Shown here piece after piece: positions 1-7,108 of a DNA stretch of 12,905 bases (positions within the stretch are counted from its first letter, which is position 1; each line of letters begins with the position of its first letter). This DNA comes from an uncultured Treponema sp. (GTDB lineage Bacteria > Spirochaetota > Spirochaetia > Treponematales > Treponemataceae). A model generated the notes under the pieces. That model was not told the origin of the DNA, ran no database searches, and saw nothing but the letters and a program-made list of their open reading frames with translations. Location: NCBI GenBank assembly GCA_937890485.1, contig CALBXN010000178.1, positions 1 through 12,905 of the forward strand, read 5' to 3'. A program made the translations under genes and the position numbers.

Positions 1-17
1 TTTTTTTGCGTTTATAG

Positions 18-38
18 ATCCTGAATCAAGTTCAGGAT
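18..38. repeat. short intergenic palindromic repeat
   Basis: An 8-bp perfect inverted repeat (ATCCTGAA / TTCAGGAT) surrounds a 5-base loop. The sequence closely matches a short palindromic element I recall as scattered between genes in many bacterial genomes, which is often mistranslated as a small peptide ending in VILNLIQDL on one strand. Here the minus strand does encode such a tail. No T-run follows on either strand that would make it a convincing terminator. Copy number elsewhere in the genome cannot be seen from this window. Confidence 0.6.
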
Positions 39-160
39 GACAAGAAGAAGTGCAAACTGTCCACAAATGCCTTTTACATTTCGCACATTTCTCATACAGC
101 CTCATTCTATGCCACTTGAGCAAAACAAAGCAAGAAACAATGAGTAAACACAAAATTGTA

Positions 161-252
161 GCCAACGCGTAGATGGAAAATGAAACAGTGAAGTCTTGCA
201 AGCGTAAGCGCAGCACTAACGAACTGGGGCATTTTTCATCGAGAGCGTTGGC
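161..252. repeat. 92-bp imperfect inverted repeat flanked by TA (MITE-like or structured repeat)
   Basis: The arms at 161-182 (GCCAACGC...GAAAATG) and 230-252 (CATTTTT...GCGTTGGC) pair over about 22 bases, with 8 perfect outer pairs and a few internal mismatches. The centre (185-220) has weaker internal complementarity of its own. The element is bounded by TA on both sides (159-160 and 253-254), as expected for an IS630/Tc1-like non-autonomous element. TA is self-complementary, however, so it could simply extend the palindrome. It lies about 40 bp downstream of the cysteine desulfurase stop codon and could also act as its transcription-terminating hairpin. It encodes no transposase. The base composition is noticeably more GC-rich than the flanks. 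Confidence 0.5.
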
Positions 253-292
253 TAATAATTCTGCATTTACAAAATTTATTTTTGCTTTATTT

Positions 293-1462
293 TTACCCAA
301 ATTTTTTCAAAATTTCTTCCACTTCATCCACAATTTTCATCATTTCTTCTCTTGTGGTGCTGTGACCAAAGGAAAATCTAACTCCCCAAGTGGCAATATC
401 TTTTGAAATTTTCATTGCATCTAAAATTGGTCTTGATAACTTTCTTGAAGAACAAGCAGAACCTGTAGAAATATAAATTTTTCGAGAACTTAATTCTCTA
501 ACTAAAACTTCCCCAGGTAAATCTTTGAAGGCAACTTGTACAACCCAAGGCGAAAATCTCTCGTCTTGAGGCTTTCTTGTTTTGGGTAAAATTAAGGTTT
601 TAGGATTTTCTTGTAATTTAGAAATAAATTCACTTGTATACTCAATTTGTTTTAAATAACGTTTGTAAGAAATACTTTCTGTATCTTTTTTTCGTATAAA
701 ATATTTTTCTAAGCAAAGTGAAATTGCTTCAGCTCCAAAAAGATTTTCAGTTCCGCTTCGTAAACCGTTTTCTTGACCACCACCACGCAAAAAAGGCTCA
801 AATTTATCTTTTGCGTACAAAATTCCTATTCCTCTTGGACCACCGATTTTGTGAGCGCTAATTGAAGCAAAATCTATCCCTTTGTAAGGTAAATCCAATG
901 GAATTTTCCCCGCTGCTTGAACTGCGTCTACATGAAATTTTGGACGTCTTTTTCCTGCACAATGATTTGTTAAAGCATCAGAAATTTCATAAATTGGCAT
1001 AATGCTTCCTGTTTCATTGTTTACAGCCATAACGGAAACTAAAGCTGTGTCATCTTTCATTGCTTTGATAACTGATTCTGCTGTAATTATTCCATTTTCA
1101 TCACTTGGAATTTTGTAAACTTGCCATCCACATTTTTTCATCATTTCTGCTTGTTCTCTGATAGCTGGATGTTCAAGAGAACTAACTAAAATACTTCCCT
1201 TAACTGGACGATTTAACAATGATAAAATTGCAATGTGATTACTTTCTGTTCCTCCAGAAGTAAAAATTATGTTTTCTTCTTTTACTCCAAGGGAAGTTGC
1301 GCATCTTTTTCTAGCGTTTTGAAGAGTATATTTTGCATCAATTCCTTTTTGATGAACACTAGATGGATTTCCTGCAAATTCAATCGAAGTTTTATATGCT
1401 TTTTCTAAAATTTCTGTATCAAAAAGGGCAGTTGCTGCCCAGTCGCAATAAATTTCATTCAT
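293..1462 (-). CDS. nifS: cysteine desulfurase (class V aminotransferase, NifS/IscS type)
   Basis: This PLP enzyme converts L-cysteine to alanine and passes the sulfur, as a persulfide, to Fe-S cluster scaffolds or tRNA-thiolation proteins in the cytoplasm. Counting from the ATG at 1460-1462 it has 389 residues, normal for the family. Visible landmarks are the N-terminal CDWAAT motif (usually DNAAT; here Asn is Trp), SGGTESN (69-75), the ring-stacking His99 in EHPA, NNETG (148-152), HVDAVQ with Asp179 and Gln182, the Schiff-base lysine Lys205 in SAHK, and the catalytic Cys337 in STGSACSS. A longer TTG start at 1496-1498 is possible but would overlap the -35 box of the promoter that best fits the ATG, so the shorter form is preferred. 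It is divergent from the pullulanase gene, with 97 bp between them. No iscU, iscR or thiI partner is visible. Whether its role is iron-sulfur or tRNA sulfur cannot be decided here. Confidence 0.93.
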   Translation of the reverse strand: MNEIYCDWAATALFDTEILEKAYKTSIEFAGNPSSVHQKGIDAKYTLQNARKRCATSLGVKEENIIFTSGGTESNHIAILSLLNRPVKGSILVSSLEHPAIREQAEMMKKCGWQVYKIPSDENGIITAESVIKAMKDDTALVSVMAVNNETGSIMPIYEISDALTNHCAGKRRPKFHVDAVQAAGKIPLDLPYKGIDFASISAHKIGGPRGIGILYAKDKFEPFLRGGGQENGLRSGTENLFGAEAISLCLEKYFIRKKDTESISYKRYLKQIEYTSEFISKLQENPKTLILPKTRKPQDERFSPWVVQVAFKDLPGEVLVRELSSRKIYISTGSACSSRKLSRPILDAMKISKDIATWGVRFSFGHSTTREEMMKIVDEVEEILKKFG

Positions 1463-1498
1463 ATTTTGATTATACAGTCTTTTATGTTTTTTGTTCAA
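1463..1498 (-). promoter_or_regulatory. sigma-70-type promoter of the cysteine desulfurase gene, predicted leaderless
   Basis: On the minus strand there is a TTGAAC -35 box (1493-1498), an 18-base spacer and a perfect TATAAT -10 box (1469-1474). Only six bases separate the -10 box from the ATG at 1462, so the expected transcription start falls on or next to the A of the start codon. No Shine-Dalgarno sequence precedes this ATG. The message is therefore predicted to be leaderless, which also argues against the upstream TTG as start. Confidence 0.6.
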
Positions 1499-1523
1499 TC
1501 TAGCAAAATCCTAGAAAATTGTA

Positions 1524-1559
1524 TTGTATTTTTACTAAAATTTGATATAATGGAGATAT
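1524..1559 (+). promoter_or_regulatory. promoter of the pullulanase gene, predicted leaderless
   Basis: A TTGTAT -35 box (1524-1529), a 16-base spacer and TATAAT (1546-1551) preceded by TGA (1543-1545, extended -10) lie just before the ATG at 1560. The normal distance to the transcription start puts +1 at about 1557-1560. A GGAG at 1552-1555 would then lie upstream of the transcript and could serve as a ribosome binding site only if transcription started further upstream. A start from a more distant promoter cannot be excluded. Confidence 0.55.
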
Positions 1560-3566
1560 ATGGCAAAACACAATATTTGGAAAAATCTTGAACAAAATCT
1601 TCCAAAAGAAGATTTTTCTTTAGGTGCAAATTTTAATCCTTCTACACAAGAAGTATCTTTTTCGTTATGGGCACCAAGTGCAACATCTGTTTCTGTATTA
1701 ATTTTCTCTGATGGAAAAATTGCAGAACCTTCATTTCAATTTCAATTAAGTAAAAATTCTGAATCTGGAATTTGGGGACTTACTTGTGCTTTAGACGAGT
1801 CTTTAGATGGTTGGTTTTACGAATTTGAAGTTACAACAGAAAAAGGCAAGCGTCGTTGTCTTGATCCTTATGCAAAATCAATGGCAGCTTTCTTAAACGA
1901 TGGAACTTCAGGACGAGCTGCAATCATAAATCCTGAAAATCCTAAATATTTACCTCAAGGTGGTTGGTCTTCAACTGATAAAAGTGAAGTTTGTTCAACT
2001 TTGCCAGAATTTTCTGATTATTCACAAGCCATTGTTTACGAAATTTCTGTTCGTGATGCAACAATTTCTTCTGATTCACCAGAAAAAGAAGAATTTAAAA
2101 AAGGAACTTACGCAGGTTTTATTTCTGTACTTCCTTATATCAAAGAGTTGGGAATTACACATATTCAACTTTTGCCTGTAATGAATTTTTATAATAATAA
2201 TGAAACTATAAAAACTTATGAAAATTCAGGAACAACCCACGGAAATAACTATAACTGGGGATACGACCCACACAGTTATTTTTCTCCAGAAGGTTGGTAT
2301 TCTACTGAGCCAGAAAATCCTTATTCAAGAATTTCAGAATTAAAAACTTTGATAAACGAAGCTCACAAACTTGGACTACGTGTTATTTTGGATGTAGTTT
2401 ATAATCACATGGCAAAAACTGATTTTCTTGATGATATTGTTCCTGGATATTATTTTAGACACAACAAAGATGGAAGTTTTACATCAAATTCAGGTTGTGG
2501 AAACGATGTGGCAACAGAACATGCCATGACAAGAAAACTTATTGTAGATTCTCTAGTTTATTGGACAAAAGAATATCATGTTGACGGTTTCCGTTTTGAC
2601 TTAATGGGTCTTTTAGATGCTCAAACTGTGATGTCTGGCTACGAAAAATGTGCTGAAATTAAAAAAGATGTGCTTTTTATCGGTGAGGGATGGAAAATGT
2701 ACAATGGTGAAAAAGGCACTGTTGGAATGGACCAAAATTACATGACAAAAACCGAAAAAGTTGCAGTTTTTAACGATGAATTTAGAGATTTAGCAAAAGC
2801 TGGTGGAATGAGTGAAGCTGGTCAAGGTTTCTTAACAGGAAAGAAAGTTTCTATTCCAGATTTATTCTGTAACTGCTCTGGTAAGCCTGTTCACAATTAT
2901 TCAGTTACAAAACCGTCTAGTAATGTTCAGTATTTTGCTTGTCATGATGGTCTTACTTTACATGACAGTATCGTGAATAACATTCCTCTTGATGAATCAA
3001 CCGAAGATGGCAAAATTGAGGCTGTTAATCGCTTAAAATTAGCAAATGCACTTTTGCTTACAAGTCAAGGAATTGCATTTTTACACGCAGGACAGGAAAG
3101 AGGACGAACAAAAACCGCTTTTACTACAGCTGGAACTGATGATTGCGAAACAATCGGAAATTTTGTTAAAAATAGCTATGATTCATCTGATAATATTAAC
3201 AATTTTGTATGGAATATTTCTGATTTAAACAAAGATTTACTTGAATACACAAAGAATCTAATTTCTTTAAGAAAAAATAATTCTGCATTTACAATTTCAA
3301 CTCAAGATGAAGTTATGTCAAGAATTTCTCTTTTAGGTGAATATTGTGATGATTTTTTTATGGCATATAAAATTGCTGATAGTGAAGGAGATTGGTATTT
3401 GTTCTTCAATAGCAACAAAGAAGACAAAAAAATTGATTTTCCTATCGAAACTCATACAAAATTGTATGCAGATAAAGAAAAAGTGTATCCTTTTGGTACT
3501 GAGTGTTGTTTACAAGACGTAGTAGTAAAGGGGAGTTCAGTTTTATTTTTACGAAATGTAAAATAA
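1560..3566 (+). CDS. pulA: type I pullulanase (GH13 debranching enzyme)
   Basis: This enzyme hydrolyses alpha-1,6 branch linkages in pullulan-type maltodextrins, limit dextrins or glycogen. It has 668 residues, usual for bacterial type I pullulanases, and no signal peptide, so it should act in the cytoplasm on imported dextrins. An N-terminal CBM48-like beta domain (about 20-110) is followed by the GH13 barrel. Landmarks are YEISVRD (160-166), the type I signature YNWGYDP (231-237), DVVYNH (278-283), GFRFD with nucleophile Asp347, IGEGW with acid/base Glu376, and CHD with His462-Asp463. A C-terminal beta domain follows from about residue 590. No terminator hairpin is evident between its stop and malE, so read-through into malEFG is possible although malE has its own promoter. 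A glycogen debranching (GlgX-type) enzyme is the main alternative, but YNWGYDP favours type I pullulanase. Confidence 0.93.
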   Translation: MAKHNIWKNLEQNLPKEDFSLGANFNPSTQEVSFSLWAPSATSVSVLIFSDGKIAEPSFQFQLSKNSESGIWGLTCALDESLDGWFYEFEVTTEKGKRRCLDPYAKSMAAFLNDGTSGRAAIINPENPKYLPQGGWSSTDKSEVCSTLPEFSDYSQAIVYEISVRDATISSDSPEKEEFKKGTYAGFISVLPYIKELGITHIQLLPVMNFYNNNETIKTYENSGTTHGNNYNWGYDPHSYFSPEGWYSTEPENPYSRISELKTLINEAHKLGLRVILDVVYNHMAKTDFLDDIVPGYYFRHNKDGSFTSNSGCGNDVATEHAMTRKLIVDSLVYWTKEYHVDGFRFDLMGLLDAQTVMSGYEKCAEIKKDVLFIGEGWKMYNGEKGTVGMDQNYMTKTEKVAVFNDEFRDLAKAGGMSEAGQGFLTGKKVSIPDLFCNCSGKPVHNYSVTKPSSNVQYFACHDGLTLHDSIVNNIPLDESTEDGKIEAVNRLKLANALLLTSQGIAFLHAGQERGRTKTAFTTAGTDDCETIGNFVKNSYDSSDNINNFVWNISDLNKDLLEYTKNLISLRKNNSAFTISTQDEVMSRISLLGEYCDDFFMAYKIADSEGDWYLFFNSNKEDKKIDFPIETHTKLYADKEKVYPFGTECCLQDVVVKGSSVLFLRNVK

Positions 3567-3591
3567 AATTGAAAATGAGTGAAGAAATAAT

Positions 3592-3638
3592 TTGACAATT
3601 CTATAATGTGTGATATTATAGTAGTTGCAATTATTTGC
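3592..3638 (+). promoter_or_regulatory. malE promoter with a candidate palindromic operator
   Basis: A consensus TTGACA -35 box (3592-3597) is spaced 16 bases from TATTAT (3614-3619), which is preceded by TGA (3611-3613) as an extended -10. The predicted start is about 3626. Immediately at this point is GCAA-TTAT-TTGC (3627-3638), a 12-base inverted repeat with the half-site GCAA. Half-sites of this form are typical of LacI-family sugar repressors such as MalR or CcpA. The promoter assignment is fairly strong; the operator and its repressor are inferred from position and symmetry alone. Confidence 0.6.
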
Positions 3639-3668
3639 TAAAAAACCGTTATTTTCATAAATTAGTTT

Positions 3669-3674
3669 AGGAGG
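3669..3674 (+). promoter_or_regulatory. strong ribosome binding site of malE
   Basis: A perfect AGGAGG lies four bases before the ATG at 3679. It fits the high expression usual for a periplasmic binding protein and contrasts with the apparently leaderless pullulanase gene just upstream. Confidence 0.8.
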
Positions 3675-3678
3675 AAAC

Positions 3679-5010
3679 ATGAAAAAGGTTTTAGTTGTAT
3701 TATTATCATTATTGATGGTAGTATCAGTATTTGCACAAAAAGGTGCAAGTGCTCAAAAAGGACGCGTTGAACCTGATGCAAAAATTCGCATTGGTGTTGA
3801 TAACGACGAATGGGGAGCAGCTATCGTTGATCTTTGGAACGAAGCTTTCCCAAGAAGTAAAGGTGCTCTTGAATATGAATATGTTGGAGCTGCTGGTGCA
3901 ACAGACTATGTAGGTCAGCTACAAGGTGATGCTGCTGACGTTGTTCTTTGTATCGACGGTGAAGTTTCAAGACAAGCTCAGTCATTGTTAGAAATGGACA
4001 AAGTAGTTGCTAAGTTCTCAAAAACTTTCGCTATTGAACCATTCTACACAAACACAAACGAAACAAAAAATGTTTACGTTCCTGTAGCTTATGACGGACT
4101 TGTTTTCTCATGGAACAAAACAATGTGTGAAGCTATCGGTCTTGATATTACAGACGCAGATGGTGATGGTCTTCCAGAAGCATTCGACACATGGGAAGAA
4201 ATCTTCGCATGGTCAGCATCATTAAAAGATAGACCAGTTTACAAAGGAAAGAAAATCAACGTTGTATACCCAATGTCACTTGCTAACCAATGGGGATGTT
4301 ACTCAACATTAACAGCTGGTGGATGGCAAATCTATGCAGAAGGTGATACATCAAAACCTGGTTTCGACAAACCAGAATTCAAAGCTGGACTTGACTTCCT
4401 CCGTGAAGCAGCAAAAGCAAAAATTTCTGTAGAAGCTAATGGTCAATTAACACCAGGTTCATCAATGGCTGAAAGATGGCAAGAATATCTTGATGCTGAA
4501 ATCTCTCCATTCGCATTGGTAGGATCATGGATGGACGTTAAAGGTGCTGAAGCTGCATCAGGAAGCGATTTCAAATTCTGTCGTATGCCTACATGGAAAG
4601 GTAACCAACTTACACCTCTTGTAAAAACAAAAGGTTTCGTAATCAACGGATTTACAAAATATCCAAAAGCTGCAACAGAACTTATCAAACTTCTTGTTTC
4701 AAAGAAAGGTATGCAAGTAATGGTTGATCATTCATCATACATTCCTGCTCTTACAGCTAATGCTCCTACAATTCCTGATTACAGCAAAGAAGAAAACAAA
4801 CGTGAAATGCAAGTTGGATTTGCAGCATGTTATGCAGAACCATCTGATTCACTTCCTATCAACAAACAAATGGCTTGTATGCAATGTTACTACAACATCG
4901 CTATTGAACAATCATACTATCCTGTATGGGATGGAACAACAAGTTCAGAAAAAGCACAAGCTGAAATTGTAAAGAACGCAGCTAACTGGTTCAATACAAA
5001 CAATAAATAA
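3679..5010 (+). CDS. malE: maltodextrin-type ABC transporter substrate-binding protein
   Basis: This periplasmic receptor captures a sugar and delivers it to the MalF/MalG permease. The protein has 443 residues. A signal peptide of two lysines, a hydrophobic core (4-18) and a VFA-type signal peptidase I site near residue 19 indicates export. There is no lipobox cysteine, so it should be soluble, as expected with an outer membrane. The rest resembles cluster B binding proteins (MalE/UgpB), including VPVAYDGLVFSWNK (134-147). Residues 159-170 (DADGDGLPEAFD) match a calcium-binding DxDxDG loop within the fold. The mature N-terminus contains a near-repeat of QKGASAQKG. The substrate is inferred as maltose or maltodextrin from the neighbouring pullulanase and malFG; binding residues were not mapped, and another oligosaccharide remains possible. 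The gene is rich in C-ending codons compared with its neighbours, consistent with high expression. Confidence 0.88.
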   Translation: MKKVLVVLLSLLMVVSVFAQKGASAQKGRVEPDAKIRIGVDNDEWGAAIVDLWNEAFPRSKGALEYEYVGAAGATDYVGQLQGDAADVVLCIDGEVSRQAQSLLEMDKVVAKFSKTFAIEPFYTNTNETKNVYVPVAYDGLVFSWNKTMCEAIGLDITDADGDGLPEAFDTWEEIFAWSASLKDRPVYKGKKINVVYPMSLANQWGCYSTLTAGGWQIYAEGDTSKPGFDKPEFKAGLDFLREAAKAKISVEANGQLTPGSSMAERWQEYLDAEISPFALVGSWMDVKGAEAASGSDFKFCRMPTWKGNQLTPLVKTKGFVINGFTKYPKAATELIKLLVSKKGMQVMVDHSSYIPALTANAPTIPDYSKEENKREMQVGFAACYAEPSDSLPINKQMACMQCYYNIAIEQSYYPVWDGTTSSEKAQAEIVKNAANWFNTNNK

Positions 5011-5025
5011 TATCTAAAAATATTA

Positions 5026-5070
5026 GATGATAGGTCGTATTTATACGGCCTATCGTCATATCTTTTATTT
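5026..5070 (+). terminator. hairpin between malE and malF, probable attenuator or partial terminator
   Basis: A 14-bp stem with two G-T pairs (5026-5039 with 5044-5057; inner part GATAGGTCGTA / TACGGCCTATC) and a 4-base loop lies just after the malE stop. It is followed by a T-rich but interrupted tract (TCTTTTATTT). A second, weaker 6-bp hairpin (5012-5017 with 5023-5028) shares its right arm with the base of the large stem, so the two could compete. The broken U-tract suggests incomplete termination, or 3'-end protection of malE mRNA, with malF read through. No second promoter is obvious in 5071-5121. Confidence 0.65.
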
Positions 5071-5121
5071 GGGTTAAAATTTAAGTAATTAAATTGCTGT
5101 ACTAATACGAGGAGTGCTGTA

Positions 5122-7107
5122 ATGTCAGAAAATACAAAACCCATAAAGAGTTCAGCCAAGGCATCTGGAAAGTTGCATCCTGCGATTCCTGGTATTGGTT
5201 CTTTTTTGTTAATGGGTGTTGGACAGGCTATAAACAAAAACTGGATTAAAGCATTGTGCTTTTTTCTTATTCCTGTTCTAGTGTGTGTAGTAGAATTCTC
5301 ATCTTCTAACTGGGGAAAATATATTAAGTTGAAGTCTGGCTCTATGGACGAATATATTTCTCAACAAGTAGTTGATTATGGAGAAGAATCTATCGATGAG
5401 GAAGCTGATTATCTCGGAATTGATGATGAAGAGTATGATTGGGCTGCTATGTTCGGTGGTGAAGAAGATTTTGCTGAAGAATCAGAAGAGGATTTAGCAG
5501 AAGAAGATTGGAGTGAATTATTTGATTTTGGGGAAGGCGATGAAGAAGATTACTACTATGAAGAAGTAGTTGAATATCAATATCCACAATATGATTTATC
5601 TCCTAATGGTGAAAAATACATCATTCGTGACTTTGGTGGTTTTTTCACAAAAGGTATTTGGGGTTTAATTACTCTAGGGCGTGTTGTACTTGATCAAGAA
5701 TACGCTGGAAAAATAATGACATTGAATGACTATACATCAAGATGGTTAACTGCTGATAACTCTACTGTTTTATTGGGTAACGGTCTTATCACTCTTGTGT
5801 TTGTTATCTTATATATTATGGCATGGGTACTTTGTATCATTGATGCTATTAAAGAAAGAAAATCTATTAATGAAACAGGTGAATCAGAGTCTTTTAAAGA
5901 CTTTGTAAAGAGATTGTGGAGTAATGCATACGTTTACATTATGTTGATGCCTGCATTTATCTTAATCTTGTTCTTTACATTGATTCCTTTCTTATACACA
6001 TTCATTATCGCATTTACAAACTATACATATCGTATCAAACTTGGTGCTGCTCTTGTTGAATGGGCTGGTTTCTCAGCTTTTGGTCAAGCAATTACTGATC
6101 CAGAGTGGTTAACTATCTTTGCTAAGGTATTCTTGTGGACTGTATTCTGGGCATTTATGTCTTCATTTACAGTTTACAGTTTAGGTTTTGTAAACGCTCT
6201 TGTTATCGAATCTCCAATGGTAAAAGGTAAGAAATTTTGGCGTATTATCCTTATCTTGCCTTGGGCTATTCCTGGTTTGATTACATTGATGCTATTCAAA
6301 AATGCCTTTGCAAAAGACGGTCTTATCAACCAGATTTTATATGCAACAGGTTCAATGGATGGTTTCTCAAGTTTCTTAACAAATATTGGTTTACAAGGTT
6401 CTGTTGGTCCATATCTTGAAGCTATGGTTGAAGGTGAATGGAAGACTGATTTTGCTCCATTATTAGCACAATATAATATTTCAGAAGAAGCTATTCGTAC
6501 ATATTTGGAAACAGGAAGTAAGGAATTAATTCCTGCTGGAATTGGTGCAGACGTATTGAATATGTTCCGTTTAAGAAATTTCGATACACCTATTTTCTGG
6601 TTTGCTCCTTGGTACAATGGAAATCTTGCAAAAGCTTGTGTTATCTTTGTAAACTTGTGGCTTGGTGCTCCATACCACATGATGATGATTATTGGTTGTC
6701 TTGCAACTATTCCAAAGGACTTGTATGAAGCTGCTAATATCGATGGTGCAACTGGTTGGCAACGATTTAAGGCTATTACATTGCCTTCTGTATTGTCAGC
6801 TACAATTCCATCATTGATTATGACATTCTCATTTAACTTTAACAACTTCGGTGCTATCTACTTCTTGACTGGTGGTGGACCTGCATGGAATCCATCTCAA
6901 GTTCCAGATACAATGCGCGTTCTTGGTTCAAGTTTGCCAGGACAAACAGATATTCTTATTTCATGGATTTACAAACTTTCATTTACTAAGAACTCTGAAA
7001 TGTTCAATGTAGCTGCTGTATATTCTATTTTCATCTTCTTAATTGTTGGTGGATTTGCTGTTTACAGTTTGCTTAGATCTAAATCTTTCTCTGAGGATGG
7101 TGAATAA
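5122..7107 (+). CDS. malF: maltodextrin ABC transporter permease MalF, with long acidic N-terminal extension
   Basis: This inner-membrane permease of the sugar importer pairs with MalG. It has 661 residues, long for the family. The start at 5122 is supported by AGGAG (5110-5114) seven bases upstream. The N-terminus has PGIG...GVGQAINKNWIKA (23-44), like the short PG-GQ-YN-KG membrane module seen at the front of some Gram-positive MalF proteins, then a hydrophobic helix (about 44-59). A strongly acidic stretch (about 85-150, mostly Glu/Asp with YYYEE) follows, then a helix at 216-240. The conserved permease core occupies about 268-655, with the ATPase-docking EAA loop EAANIDGATGWQRFK (536-550). 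A second non-canonical segment of about 60 residues (430-490) sits in the loop before the EAA-bearing part. The malF stop is one base before the malG ATG, so translation is probably coupled. Core identity is firm; the extra segments are of unknown function. Confidence 0.9.
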   Translation: MSENTKPIKSSAKASGKLHPAIPGIGSFLLMGVGQAINKNWIKALCFFLIPVLVCVVEFSSSNWGKYIKLKSGSMDEYISQQVVDYGEESIDEEADYLGIDDEEYDWAAMFGGEEDFAEESEEDLAEEDWSELFDFGEGDEEDYYYEEVVEYQYPQYDLSPNGEKYIIRDFGGFFTKGIWGLITLGRVVLDQEYAGKIMTLNDYTSRWLTADNSTVLLGNGLITLVFVILYIMAWVLCIIDAIKERKSINETGESESFKDFVKRLWSNAYVYIMLMPAFILILFFTLIPFLYTFIIAFTNYTYRIKLGAALVEWAGFSAFGQAITDPEWLTIFAKVFLWTVFWAFMSSFTVYSLGFVNALVIESPMVKGKKFWRIILILPWAIPGLITLMLFKNAFAKDGLINQILYATGSMDGFSSFLTNIGLQGSVGPYLEAMVEGEWKTDFAPLLAQYNISEEAIRTYLETGSKELIPAGIGADVLNMFRLRNFDTPIFWFAPWYNGNLAKACVIFVNLWLGAPYHMMMIIGCLATIPKDLYEAANIDGATGWQRFKAITLPSVLSATIPSLIMTFSFNFNNFGAIYFLTGGGPAWNPSQVPDTMRVLGSSLPGQTDILISWIYKLSFTKNSEMFNVAAVYSIFIFLIVGGFAVYSLLRSKSFSEDGE

Positions 7108-7108
7108 G

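Larger units (their letters stand above)
1..252 (-). other. 84-codon open reading frame through the repeat region, runs off the left edge; coding status doubtful
   Basis: On the minus strand the frame starting at base 252 has no stop codon down to base 1, and upstream it is also open back into the end of the cysteine desulfurase gene. The translation has a hydrophobic stretch (about residues 25-45 of this frame), then a basic segment (KWHRMRLYEK) and a CAKCK motif, and ends in the translated palindromic repeat (CHPELDSGS). It includes the whole 92-bp hairpin. There is no credible ribosome binding site; the only in-frame ATG is at 103-105. It may be a degenerate or repeat-derived frame rather than a gene. 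Apart from this and the two repeats, nothing else is seen in 1-292. Confidence 0.25.

Noticed and set aside
173..406. A plus-strand 77-codon open frame at the left end
   Set aside because: It overlaps the repeat and runs antisense into the end of the cysteine desulfurase gene; no ribosome site or protein-like composition.
4443..4688. A minus-strand open frame inside malE
   Set aside because: Antisense shadow of a confidently identified gene; no start signals.
6174..6845. A 223-codon open frame antisense to malF
   Set aside because: It is fully inside the well-supported malF gene, has no ribosome site, and its translation reads as the mirror of MalF codons with no family resemblance.
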